Part shown: positions 8,310 through 17,068 of the stretch, piece after piece
Numbering within the stretch: the stretch's first letter is position 1
How the letters are laid out: every line of letters begins with the position of its first letter
DNA from: Alphaproteobacteria bacterium
GTDB taxonomy: Bacteria; Pseudomonadota; Alphaproteobacteria; Caulobacterales; Hyphomonadaceae
Direction: 5' to 3'
NCBI GenBank assembly: GCA_018827375.1
Contig: JAHJYW010000010.1
Coordinates: 1-64,000, forward strand
Length of the DNA stretch: 64,000 bases
Notes under the pieces: generated by a model
The model's input: the letters and a program-made list of their open reading frames with translations, nothing else
The model's database searches: none
Told to the model about the DNA's origin: nothing
Position numbers and translations under genes: made by a program

Positions 8310-9587
8310 TTACCGGAACAAGTCGAGATCAATGGCCTCTGCCATGGCGCGGTAGCCGGCATCCGAGGGGTGAATAGAGTCGCCTGAATTGTATGCCTCA
8401 GCCAGGCGGCCTTCATCGTGAGGATCCCGGATTGCGGCGTCGAAGTCGATGACTGCATCGAAGGCGCCCTCGTTGCGAATCCAGTCATTGACCTCTTGCC
8501 TGATCACTTCCTTTTCATCCGTGGCGTAGCCGGGAAGGAAAGAGCCGAGATCGGGCGTGAGTGTTGCGCCGATGATTGTCACGCCGCGTGCGTGTGCCCG
8601 GTCGATTAGTTGGGAATAGGCTGCGATGATGTCGCTTGTGCCGAGCGTGCGGTATGACCGGGTCATGCCGTTTAGGGTGAGCCCGCTGAGGCCGATATCA
8701 TTTATGCCCTCCATCAGGATGATGTGGGTTACGCCGGGAACGGACAAGGCGTCGCGATCAAATCGGGTGAGGGCACTTTCGCCGAGCACGCCTTCCTCGA
8801 GCAGGCGGTTGCCGCCGATGCCCTGGTTGGAAATCGCGACATTCTCCAGGCCTTCTGTCCGGAAACGGGCTGCCAGATAGTCGGGCCAACCGCGCATAAG
8901 GGGATCGTTGCTTCCATTCCCGTCTGTAATGGAATCACCGAACGCAACGATGACGCGGTCCGCGTCCGGATTGTCGACAAGGACGGCCGTAACGAGGGGG
9001 CGCGCCGCAATGGTTGTCGCGCCTTCAAAGGCCAGGCTGGTTGTTCTGTCATCGCCCGGTAGCATGCTGACCACAAGCTGATTGTCCGCCTGCGGCGGGC
9101 TGACTGGATCGACCAGGTGCAGGGTGATTGCGACAACATCGCCGGCTGCGACGGAAAGGGCCACAGGGTCGCTCCACACCGTTCCTCCGGAGAGCACCGA
9201 GACGCCTGCCTGATCGTTGAAGGCGAGCTTTTGCATCGTGTCAGGCTTGATACCCGTTGCATCACTTAGCGCGATGGTCGCGCCATCTATGGCGAGATAC
9301 GGCACGCTAGGGCCACCCGACATTGTAATGCGGACTGAGTCGCCACCGGCACTGACTCGCATGAGGTAACGCAGGTTGCCCTCAAGTTGCGGCGTGGTCG
9401 CGCCCGGAGGCAGGATTTCAGGCGGGATCGGCGTGGAAGGACTACTTGTCCAGGAGGCAACCCAATGGGCACCGCTGGCAGCAGTTGTCGCGGTGTCCGG
9501 CGCGGCAGTGCAGGCGGCGGCGGCGACAAGCAAGCCGCCTGCGAGCAGTGTTCTCAGGGCTGTGGCGCGAATGGCGACAATGCGCAT
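8310..9587 (-). CDS. SGNH/GDSL esterase, lipoprotein (XynE-like)
   Basis: This 425-aa protein begins with a hydrophobic leader and lipobox (VAAAAC, Cys26), then a domain of about 190 residues of probable beta structure, then an SGNH hydrolase domain. Block I is FGDSITDG (Ser219), the Asn block is MEGINDI, and the catalytic pair is DSIHPSDAGY near the C-terminus. The two-part layout resembles XynE-like carbohydrate esterases. ATG at 9587 was chosen because AAAGGA lies 8 nt upstream; in-frame codons further upstream lack a site. It follows the other SGNH gene by 54 bp and probably shares its promoter. A periplasmic deacetylase of sugar esters is the likely role. Confidence 0.86.
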   Translation of the reverse strand: MRIVAIRATALRTLLAGGLLVAAAACTAAPDTATTAASGAHWVASWTSSPSTPIPPEILPPGATTPQLEGNLRYLMRVSAGGDSVRITMSGGPSVPYLAIDGATIALSDATGIKPDTMQKLAFNDQAGVSVLSGGTVWSDPVALSVAAGDVVAITLHLVDPVSPPQADNQLVVSMLPGDDRTTSLAFEGATTIAARPLVTAVLVDNPDADRVIVAFGDSITDGNGSNDPLMRGWPDYLAARFRTEGLENVAISNQGIGGNRLLEEGVLGESALTRFDRDALSVPGVTHIILMEGINDIGLSGLTLNGMTRSYRTLGTSDIIAAYSQLIDRAHARGVTIIGATLTPDLGSFLPGYATDEKEVIRQEVNDWIRNEGAFDAVIDFDAAIRDPHDEGRLAEAYNSGDSIHPSDAGYRAMAEAIDLDLFR

Positions 9588-9641
9588 GATGGGCATCCTT
9601 TGAAATCCGCGATGCTGTGGCACGGCGGGAATGGGGAGGGG

Positions 9642-10523
9642 CTAGTTGTCCGCCTTCGCGACTGCCTTCTGAATGGCAGCGACGGCATTATCATGCATGG
9701 CGGCATAACCGAGGCGTTGGGGGTGGACGCCGTCATGCGTGTAACCAGTTTGCAACTCTCCCTCTTCGCCGACCAGATCAGCGTAATAGTCGACATAGAT
9801 GCCGCCGATCTCTTCAGCATAGTCCTTGAGCCACTGATTGAGAGCAACGATACGTTCGACAGGCTTGATATCTGCGCGCCAGCCAAAGGATTTCGCAGGT
9901 GGGATGCTAGCCAGGATAACAATGATGTCCTGATTTTGCGCCATGGCTGCCATGGCGCGAATATTGTTCTTGTAGTCCTCGTCGCGCACATAGCCCGTGT
10001 TCTCGGCAAGATCGTTCGTGCCGGCCATGATGTGGACAGCTGTTGGTTGCAGGGCGACTACGTCCTGCCAGAAGCGCGCCACCATCTGCGTGCTCGTTTG
10101 ACCACTAATGCCGCGTCCAATGACGCCATCCGTGAAAAGATCGGCGTCGCCAACAGTCCAGAACTCGGTTATCGAATCGCCCAAGAAGACGACTTTCGGG
10201 CTCGGTTCACCTGAAAGACCCGCATTGGCATTCTTGTATTTACAGACATAGGCCCAGTCGTTTTTCTGGCGATACTTTTCGCCTTCCTGCAGGGTCGCCA
10301 ATTCAGGCGCGCCCATAATGGACTGATGGGTGAAGTTGCTCTCGGGATCGAGCAGATCATAAGCGACACCGGCCATGAAGGTCGTTACAGCAGGATCCTC
10401 GGCTTGGCAGGGTGGCGCGGCGTCTGCCGATTCGGCCTGCGCTTTCGCACCAAAGGGAAGTGCGATGCAGGCGACTGACAGGGCCAGGGTTCTGGGCCAG
10501 CGGATGAACAGATCATTCTTCAC
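9642..10523 (-). CDS. Secreted SGNH/GDSL esterase
   Basis: This 293-aa protein has a cleavable signal peptide (basic start, hydrophobic core, AKA-type cleavage near residue 28) and a single SGNH hydrolase domain. Block I is FLGDSITEFW (Ser117), followed by the Gly block GRGISGQT, the Asn block MAGTNDL and the DGVHP Asp-His pair. An N-terminal segment with two cysteines (39 and 94) could form a disulfide in the periplasm. It is the promoter-proximal gene of a two-esterase operon whose promoter overlaps a LacI-type operator (10639-10648), tying it to the sugar-ester regulon. Confidence 0.87.
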   Translation of the reverse strand: MKNDLFIRWPRTLALSVACIALPFGAKAQAESADAAPPCQAEDPAVTTFMAGVAYDLLDPESNFTHQSIMGAPELATLQEGEKYRQKNDWAYVCKYKNANAGLSGEPSPKVVFLGDSITEFWTVGDADLFTDGVIGRGISGQTSTQMVARFWQDVVALQPTAVHIMAGTNDLAENTGYVRDEDYKNNIRAMAAMAQNQDIIVILASIPPAKSFGWRADIKPVERIVALNQWLKDYAEEIGGIYVDYYADLVGEEGELQTGYTHDGVHPQRLGYAAMHDNAVAAIQKAVAKADN

Positions 10524-10638
10524 TTCGAATTGCCTCCAATGCGTATTTTGTTTTCAGGTGGGCATGACGATGCCGAATACGCAATGGCCGTCATCAGAGC
10601 TTTATACTGGTGAGCGCTTCAGTCTTCGCTGACGCGAG

Positions 10639-10673
10639 CAATCGATTGTATTCCGAGGGAGTAATCAGTTCAA
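10639..10673 (-). promoter_or_regulatory. Promoter with embedded LacI-type operator for the SGNH esterase operon
   Basis: On the minus strand TTGAAC (10673-10668), a 17-bp spacer and TACAAT (10650-10645) form a good sigma-70 promoter. The last bases of the -10 box are the first bases of CAATCGATTG (10639-10648), so repressor binding would occlude RNA polymerase. It fires towards the two SGNH esterase genes. Confidence 0.78.
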
Positions 10674-10769
10674 GCATGAAGTCTGATGAGCATGTTGTCC
10701 GAATGGCAACAGTTCCCAAATATTTAGATTTGTGGATTGCGATGCCCAAGGCGCGGTGATAAAGACGGA

Positions 10770-10781
10770 TACAATCGATTG
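10770..10781 (+). promoter_or_regulatory. LacI-type operator overlapping a -10-like box before the TonB receptor gene
   Basis: The fourth CAATCGATTG copy (10772-10781) overlaps a TACAAT hexamer (10770-10775), 36 bp upstream of the receptor start codon. It mirrors the operator 133 bp away in the same divergent region, so two repressor dimers could cooperate or loop. A matching -35 is not obvious. Confidence 0.72.
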
Positions 10782-10816
10782 GATTAATGGTCGAGCTTAA
10801 GGGAGAGGAACAGGCT

Positions 10817-13033
10817 ATGGGCAATGATCGTGTTTGCCGGGATCATCCGGCATCGTCTAAAGATTCATTTCAGAAATCCGCGCGAGTCGCAGGCTTGAAA
10901 TACGCGAGTAGTGCAATTGTGCTGTCGACCGTGGCGGCCATTGCCGTAGCGCCAGCATATGCGCAGGGCGAGACCGCCCCTGCCGCGGATGACAGCGTGC
11001 GCCGCGAGGCCACAATCGTCGTTACCGCCACCAAGACCGGCGCGCAGGCTCTGGAAGACGTGCCATTCGCGATCCAGGCATTCAGTGGTGAATCCCTGAC
11101 AAACCGGAACATTCGTGAAGGCGCAGACCTGATCGAGCTGATTCCAGGCGCATCGCAGGTGCAGCAAATTGGCGCCGGCTATCGTATCTTCGCATTCCGC
11201 GGAACGGGCGCAGGTGGTCCAGTCGGTGACGGCATGGTCGGCTATTACCTGGATGACACACCGTTCGGCGTGCCAAACAACCAGACCGCGCCGCCGCTTC
11301 AGTATTTTGACATCGAGCGCGTCGAGGTCCTTCGCGGTCCGCAGGGCACGCTTTACGGGCAAGGCTCCATGGGGGGCGCCATTATCTATCGCACCAAGAA
11401 CCCTGACCTTCGCGCGTTCACGACCGAAGGCGAAGCGGCCCTGTCGTCGACCGCTGATGCGAGCGATCCAAACTACAGGGTGTCAGCCGCAGTTTCAGTG
11501 CCCTTGATCAAGGACAAGCTGGGCCTGCGCCTCAGCGGCGGTTATGATTTCCAGGCTGGCTACGTGGATGTTTATTCGGACGGCCCGGTCGGCGCGCCGC
11601 GCCTGACCGATGCCAACGATATTGAAGCCAAGAACCTCCAGGCCGTGTTGCTCTGGCAGCCAACTGATGACCTGTCGGTCCGTCTGCGCGCATGGGAATT
11701 CTCAACGGATCAGGACTTCCTGTCTGTCTTCGCCTCCGTCGACCCGCCATATGCGTCGAACCAGGGCGATGTGAACGGGTATGACAAGCGCAAGGCGCGG
11801 TTCTACTCCAACACGATCGACTATGATTTCGGCAATTTTACGCTGACCAACGCGACCAGCTATCAGGAATCGCTGCCCGGCGGGTTCAGCACCGGTCTTG
11901 GACTGGGCCCACCACTCGGAACCGGCGTTCTGAAAAATGGCGGCAATTCCGACAGCTTTGTGAACGAATTCCGCCTTGCGACCAATGGCGACGGACCGTT
12001 CCACTGGGTGGGCGGTCTGTATTACCAGAAGGCCGAGGGCCTTTACACGTTCAACCTCGACTTTCCTTCACTTTCCCTCGACGGCACGACCCTCACTAAA
12101 ACAGAGAACAGTTCGGTCTTTTCCGAAATCAGCTATGACCTGTTTGGCGGAAAACTCGTCCCGCTCGTAGGCCTTCGTTATTATCAGGACACGCGTAGCT
12201 CTGAATCTGTGTCCAACGGTGTCCCCGCTGGCAGTAAGGCAGACCTCGACGCGACGACCTGGCGTGTGAACCTTGCCTATTATCCGACCGAAGACTGGAC
12301 GTTGTTCTTCAATGCCGGCACAGGCTTCCGCAGCGGTATCCTGCAGTCGCAGGCACAGGCCGATGCTGTCATTGCAGACGGGGTCCCAACTGATATCTCT
12401 CTACGTCCGGATGAGCTTCGCAATATTGAAGTCGGTGTGAAGGGATCACTCCTGAACGGCGCACTGAATGTTGCTGCAAGTGTTTATGATGTGAAGTTCA
12501 CCGACTTGCAGGCTGCATTCAATACGTCGATCGGCCTTGCTGCTTTCGCCAACCAGGGTGACGGCAAGACGCAAGGTCTGGACGTTGAGGTCAGGTGGGA
12601 AACGCCTGTTGAAGGGCTCAGCCTGGCGGCAATTGCCAACGTCAACAAGTCGGAATTCACGAACATCGTTCCGGAATTTGCAGCGGCCGACCCACGCGCC
12701 GGGAACGGGCAAACGCTTTACAATACACCACCGCATAATGCGCGGCTTGATCTCGACTATTATCGTCCCCTTGCCGGCAAGTGGGAGCTGAACGCCAACG
12801 CATCAGCCACCTTCAACAATACCGGGAAGAACCAAGACGCAGCTGTGGAACTCATCGGCAACTATGAGCTGTTCGATGCGAGTGTGGGTTTCCGCCGTGA
12901 CAATTACGAGATCAGGCTGTTTGGCGACAACCTGTCTGATGAGCGCGGGCCGACGACCGGAAACGGCGTCACCTTGCTGGCGGGTCCTCGCCCCCGCACC
13001 ATTGGTGTGCAGCTGAGACTACTGACGAATTAA
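10817..13033 (+). CDS. TonB-dependent outer-membrane receptor of the sugar-ester locus
   Basis: This 738-aa receptor has a long signal region ending near APAYAQ, a TonB-box-like ATIVVTATK segment, a plug domain (VPFAIQAF, RGTGAGG, VEVLRGPQGTLYG, GGAIIYRT) and a 22-strand-type barrel. ATG at 10817 was chosen because GGGAGAGGA lies 7 nt upstream. The C-terminus reads QLRLLTN, without the usual terminal aromatic residue. Its promoter carries a LacI-type operator and it lies opposite two secreted esterases, so it probably imports the intact or partly deacylated sugar ester across the outer membrane, as SuxA does for sucrose in Xanthomonas. Confidence 0.9.
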   Translation: MGNDRVCRDHPASSKDSFQKSARVAGLKYASSAIVLSTVAAIAVAPAYAQGETAPAADDSVRREATIVVTATKTGAQALEDVPFAIQAFSGESLTNRNIREGADLIELIPGASQVQQIGAGYRIFAFRGTGAGGPVGDGMVGYYLDDTPFGVPNNQTAPPLQYFDIERVEVLRGPQGTLYGQGSMGGAIIYRTKNPDLRAFTTEGEAALSSTADASDPNYRVSAAVSVPLIKDKLGLRLSGGYDFQAGYVDVYSDGPVGAPRLTDANDIEAKNLQAVLLWQPTDDLSVRLRAWEFSTDQDFLSVFASVDPPYASNQGDVNGYDKRKARFYSNTIDYDFGNFTLTNATSYQESLPGGFSTGLGLGPPLGTGVLKNGGNSDSFVNEFRLATNGDGPFHWVGGLYYQKAEGLYTFNLDFPSLSLDGTTLTKTENSSVFSEISYDLFGGKLVPLVGLRYYQDTRSSESVSNGVPAGSKADLDATTWRVNLAYYPTEDWTLFFNAGTGFRSGILQSQAQADAVIADGVPTDISLRPDELRNIEVGVKGSLLNGALNVAASVYDVKFTDLQAAFNTSIGLAAFANQGDGKTQGLDVEVRWETPVEGLSLAAIANVNKSEFTNIVPEFAAADPRAGNGQTLYNTPPHNARLDLDYYRPLAGKWELNANASATFNNTGKNQDAAVELIGNYELFDASVGFRRDNYEIRLFGDNLSDERGPTTGNGVTLLAGPRPRTIGVQLRLLTN

Positions 13034-13059
13034 GTCGTCGAAGTCTGATCTGCGCTGGA

Positions 13060-13088
13060 GGGAGCGATCTTGATACGGGATCGCTCCC
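13060..13088 (+). terminator. Strong hairpin after the TonB receptor gene
   Basis: GGGAGCGATC (13060-13069) pairs perfectly with GATCGCTCCC (13079-13088) around a 9-nt loop. No T-tract follows, so it may be a partial terminator or an mRNA-stabilising 3' structure that lowers expression of the esterase and symporter genes relative to the receptor. Confidence 0.6.
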
Positions 13089-13131
13089 GTCTGGCGGCAT
13101 ATTTTCTATGCTCGCTTGAGGGAGACCGCCT

Positions 13132-14868
13132 ATGGCGACCAAGAACAATACGGATGCTGAAGCGGCTGGTTTGGGTATTGCGCGTCGCGCGGTACTCAAG
13201 GGATCAGCACTGCTGGCTGGGAGTCTCGCGACAGCCTGCGCAACAGGCGGCGGGGCCTCTGCAGACCTGGCGCAGACTTCCCCTTCGAAAGAAGAAGAGG
13301 GGCCATCGGTGAGAGCAGGAAAAGATACCGCCATCGTCAATACGCAATCCGGCAAAGTCGCCGGGTTCGTCCGGAATGGCATCTTTGGCTTCAAAGGCAT
13401 ACCATATGGCGCGCCGACCGGCGCGGAGAACCGCTTCCTTCCACCGAAGCCGCCCATAGGATGGGCAGGCGTGCGAAGTTCACGCCAGTACGGACCTGTT
13501 TGCCCGCAGGACAAAGGCATGGGCCGTTTCAATGACGAAGAAGCCTTCATTTTCCAATGGAACGATAGCGTTGAATCTGAAGACTGCCTTCGTCTGAATG
13601 TCTGGACGCCCGGACCCGGGAATACGGCGAAGCGCCCGGTGATGGTCTGGCTTCATGGTGGCGCTTTTGCAGCCGGCTCAGGGCATGACCTGCCGGCCTT
13701 TGATGGCGAGAACCTGTCGCGGCGCGGTGATGTGGTTGTGGTTACGCTCAATCACCGCCTCAATCTGCTTGGCTATCTCGATCTCTCGGCCCATGGCGAC
13801 AAGTACGCGGCGTCCGGCAATGTCGGGATGCTCGACATCGTCGCCGCTCTGCAATGGGTGCGGGACAATATTGAAGGCTTTGGGGGCGACCCAGGGCGCG
13901 TAATGATTTTCGGACAGTCAGGCGGTGGCGCAAAGGTTACGACCTTGATGGGAATGCCAGCCGCGAAGGGACTGTTCCATAGTGCCGCCGTGATGAGCGG
14001 CTCATTCGGAATGGTCAATACGACCGAAAATTCCCACCGGCTGACTGACTTGTTCCTGAAGGAGCTTGGCCTTGACGATGCATCTGTCGAGCAGCTTCAC
14101 ACTTTGCCTTACGACACGCTGCGACGGGCTGGCGATGCCGTGATGCAGCGTGAAAATGCCCCCTTTGACGGCTTTGTCGACATCCGCAAAATTCGCAACA
14201 ATCTCAGTTTTGCGCCGGTTGTTGACGGGGCGGTTCTGCCGGAATGGCCGTTCAGAAAAACGGCTCCGGAGATGTCGGCTGATGTGCCGATGATCATCGG
14301 GACCACGCAGAATGAGTTCGTGACTGGCATCAACAATCCGGATGCGATGTCCATGACGCAAGTGGAGCTGCGCGAACGTGTCGAGCGCGCTTATCCGGGG
14401 CGTACTGAGGCAATCATTGCGGCGTTTCAAGCGACGGCCCCTCAGGCCAAACCATTCGAGCTGTGGTCGCGCATTGCGACTGGCCCCATTCGCGCCGCTG
14501 CCATCCGGCAGGCGGCGGTGAAAGCAGACCTTAACCGCGCGCCAGCTTATCTCTACGAGTTCACATGGCAGACGCCAATCCTGGATGGTCGGCCGATGGC
14601 CTTCCATTGTGCCGATATCCCGTTTGCCTTTTTCAATACCGACCGTTGTGACACGATGTCTGGCGGCGGCGCCGAGGCGCGCAGCCTGAGTGGCAGTATC
14701 GCCGATGCGTTTATCAATCTCGCACGTTCGGGCGATCCCAATCATGCCGGGATAGATGATTGGCCCGTTTATAAGTCTGCAACGTCCTCCACGATGATCT
14801 TCGATCAGGATGTTCGCGTGTCGCTGAATGGCGATGAGGAAGCATTGGCGACGTTGGGCGATCTTTAG
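13132..14868 (+). CDS. Exported type-B carboxylesterase with Tat-like leader
   Basis: This 578-aa carboxylesterase/lipase family protein starts with a twin-arginine-like leader (ARRAVLKGSALLAG) and a weak lipobox at ATAC. The fold markers are present: FKGIPYGAP near the start, EDCLRLNVW, the oxyanion motif HGGAF (His175) and the nucleophile elbow GQSGGG with Ser263. The elbow is usually GESAGG. A late HCADIPFAF segment should contain the catalytic His. A good ribosome binding site (GAGGGAGA) precedes the ATG. It lies 98 bp after the TonB receptor gene and 58 bp before a carboxylate symporter pair, which suggests that it releases small acids that are then imported. Confidence 0.88.
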   Translation: MATKNNTDAEAAGLGIARRAVLKGSALLAGSLATACATGGGASADLAQTSPSKEEEGPSVRAGKDTAIVNTQSGKVAGFVRNGIFGFKGIPYGAPTGAENRFLPPKPPIGWAGVRSSRQYGPVCPQDKGMGRFNDEEAFIFQWNDSVESEDCLRLNVWTPGPGNTAKRPVMVWLHGGAFAAGSGHDLPAFDGENLSRRGDVVVVTLNHRLNLLGYLDLSAHGDKYAASGNVGMLDIVAALQWVRDNIEGFGGDPGRVMIFGQSGGGAKVTTLMGMPAAKGLFHSAAVMSGSFGMVNTTENSHRLTDLFLKELGLDDASVEQLHTLPYDTLRRAGDAVMQRENAPFDGFVDIRKIRNNLSFAPVVDGAVLPEWPFRKTAPEMSADVPMIIGTTQNEFVTGINNPDAMSMTQVELRERVERAYPGRTEAIIAAFQATAPQAKPFELWSRIATGPIRAAAIRQAAVKADLNRAPAYLYEFTWQTPILDGRPMAFHCADIPFAFFNTDRCDTMSGGGAEARSLSGSIADAFINLARSGDPNHAGIDDWPVYKSATSSTMIFDQDVRVSLNGDEEALATLGDL

Positions 14869-14926
14869 GCGTTTCCAAGTCCGAGGAAGCCATGCCATAT
14901 TCAGCAGAACATCGGGGAGATGGGCT

Positions 14927-15190
14927 ATGCAAGAGAAGACCGAAATCGACGGTAAGGGCTATTGGCGCGCGGTGTTGCGTCTGACCCTGTCATTACTCGT
15001 GATCTGGTTTCTGGTCTCCTACGGCGCAGGTATTCTGTTCCGCGACTTTCTCGATCAGGTGAGAATCGGCGGAGCCCCGCTTGGGTTCTGGTTTGCCCAG
15101 AATGGCGCGATCTATGTCTTCGTGGCGCTCATTTTCTACTATTGCTGGGCCATGGGTCGCCTGGAGCGCAAGTTTGGTCTGAAGGGCTGA
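14927..15190 (+). CDS. DUF4212 small subunit of a solute:sodium symporter
   Basis: This 87-aa membrane protein has two predicted transmembrane helices (LTLSLLVIWFLVSYGAGILF and an AIYVFVALIFYYCWAMG segment) and ends in a basic tail. It matches the DUF4212 proteins encoded just before a VC_2705-type sodium:solute symporter, a pairing analogous to YjcH (DUF485) with ActP. The start at 14927 is chosen for the spacing from GGGGAGA; an upstream in-frame extension would overlap the esterase gene. The next gene starts 1 bp after its stop. Confidence 0.87.
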   Translation: MQEKTEIDGKGYWRAVLRLTLSLLVIWFLVSYGAGILFRDFLDQVRIGGAPLGFWFAQNGAIYVFVALIFYYCWAMGRLERKFGLKG

Positions 15191-15191
15191 G

Positions 15192-16970
15192 ATGATGGAT
15201 CAGGACTTCTGGACTTACTTTTTCGTCGTTCTCACGTTTGGCCTCTATATCGGGATCGCGATCTGGGCACGCGCGGGATCGACACAGGATTTCTATGTCG
15301 CCGGACATGATGTGCATCCGACGGTCAACGGCATGGCGACGGCGGCTGACTGGATGTCTGCGGCGTCTTTCCTGTCGATGGCGGGGCTGATTGCTTTTCT
15401 TGGGTATGGCGGCTCAGTATACCTGATGGGCTGGACGGGCGGGTTTGTCCTGTTGGCGCTGTTGCTTGCGCCATTCCTGCGAGAATTTGGGAAGTTTACG
15501 GTGCCTGACTTTGTTGGCGACCGATACTATTCCACGACGGCGCGCGTCATTGCCGTGGTCTGCACCTTGTTCATTTCGTTTACGTATATCGCCGGCCAAA
15601 TGAAGGGCGTCGGTGTCGCGTTTTCCGGCTTCCTGGGCGTGCCGTTTGAGTGGGGAATCGGGATCGGCATGGTGATCGTTTTTATCTATGCCGTGCTCGG
15701 CGGGATGAAGGGCGTCACCTATACGCAAGTGGCACAATATGTCGTGATGATATTTGCCTACACCGTGCCGGCGATCTTCATATCACTGATCATTACGGGT
15801 AATGCGATCCCGCAACTCGGGTTTATATCCAATGTGCGCGGTGACGAGATTTCCATGCTCGACAAGCTGAACAATGTCGTCACGGGGCTCGGCTTTGGTG
15901 CCTATACCGAGACGAGCAAGTCCAAGCTGGATGTGTTTGCCATCACGGGCGCTCTGATGTTTGGCACAGCAGGTCTGCCGCACGTTATTGTGCGTTTCTT
16001 CACTGTGCGCAGCGCCAAGGCGGCGCGCTACTCAGCCGGGTGGGCGCTTGTCTTCATTGCGCTGCTCTATACGACGGCGCCTGCCGTCGGCGCCTTCGCA
16101 CGCCTCAACTTCATCGATACAGTCAATGAGGCGACCTATATCGAGGATGGCGAAAACTATGAGGAATCCGCAGCGGCAATTGTCGCCGACGGCGGTAAGC
16201 CGGTGCCGCTCTGGTACAAGGACTGGGAGAAAACGGGACTTCTGTCTTATGAAGACCTGAACGGCGACGGCATCATGCAGTATCGCGGGCCGAATGCGCC
16301 TGATGGTCTGGAGAACGAGTTAAGTCCCAGCAATGACATCTTCGTGCTGGCTAATCCGCAGATTGCGCAACTGCCTGGTTGGGTGGTCGGGTTGATGGTC
16401 GCCGGTGGTCTTGCCGCGGCACTTTCGACAGCGGCCGGCCTCCTGATGGTGATCTCCTCTGCGGTCAGTCATGACCTGTGCCGGAAGACCCTGTTCAAGG
16501 ACATGAATGACAAGACCGAGCTGAGGGTGGCGCGCGGCGCGGCGGCCTCGGCGGTGTTCGCAGCTGGCCTGCTCGGGATATTCTCGTCCCAGCTCGGGTT
16601 TGTCGCGCAAGTCGTTGCGTTTGCCTTTGGCCTTGCCGCCGCTTCGCTGTTCCCGACCATTTTCCTTGGTATCTTCTGGAAACGAATGAACCGGGAAGGG
16701 GCGATCGCCTCCATGCTTTTCGGACTCGTCTCGACCTTTTCCTACATCGTGTATTTTAAGTTTCTGGACATGGATCCGACGCACTGGTTCCTTGGCGTCT
16801 CGCCCGAAGGGATCGGCTTTGTGTTCATGCTCGGCTCCATCGCCGTCGGCATGGCTGTATCCATGATGAGCCCCGCGCCCCCACAGGAGATCCTGGACAT
16901 CGTTGAGGATATTCGCGTGCCCGGCCTGCGTCAGGCCTTGTCAGCAGAACCGGACGGCGCCGCTCACTAA
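15192..16970 (+). CDS. Sodium:solute symporter (ActP-like short-chain carboxylate permease)
   Basis: This 592-aa SSS-family permease has about 13 transmembrane segments and the family hallmark FYVAGHDVHPTVNGMATAADWMS near the N-terminus. It belongs with the two-component symporters that carry a DUF4212 partner and are related to the acetate permease ActP. A soluble insertion around residues 320-375 contains an EF-hand-like loop (Asp355, Asn357, Asp359, Gly360 in DLNGDG). ATGATG gives two possible starts 3 bp apart. Downstream of an exported esterase, uptake of acetate or another short acid released by deacylation is the likely role; the actual substrate is unproven. Confidence 0.87.
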   Translation: MMDQDFWTYFFVVLTFGLYIGIAIWARAGSTQDFYVAGHDVHPTVNGMATAADWMSAASFLSMAGLIAFLGYGGSVYLMGWTGGFVLLALLLAPFLREFGKFTVPDFVGDRYYSTTARVIAVVCTLFISFTYIAGQMKGVGVAFSGFLGVPFEWGIGIGMVIVFIYAVLGGMKGVTYTQVAQYVVMIFAYTVPAIFISLIITGNAIPQLGFISNVRGDEISMLDKLNNVVTGLGFGAYTETSKSKLDVFAITGALMFGTAGLPHVIVRFFTVRSAKAARYSAGWALVFIALLYTTAPAVGAFARLNFIDTVNEATYIEDGENYEESAAAIVADGGKPVPLWYKDWEKTGLLSYEDLNGDGIMQYRGPNAPDGLENELSPSNDIFVLANPQIAQLPGWVVGLMVAGGLAAALSTAAGLLMVISSAVSHDLCRKTLFKDMNDKTELRVARGAAASAVFAAGLLGIFSSQLGFVAQVVAFAFGLAAASLFPTIFLGIFWKRMNREGAIASMLFGLVSTFSYIVYFKFLDMDPTHWFLGVSPEGIGFVFMLGSIAVGMAVSMMSPAPPQEILDIVEDIRVPGLRQALSAEPDGAAH

Positions 16971-17068
16971 GGGCAGGGGCGTCAGTCCGGTGCGTAGCCT
17001 TGCTGCTTTGATACCTGACAGGACGCAGTGCTTTTGGTTCATCAAGGCAAGCGCCTGTCCGGTCTGGA

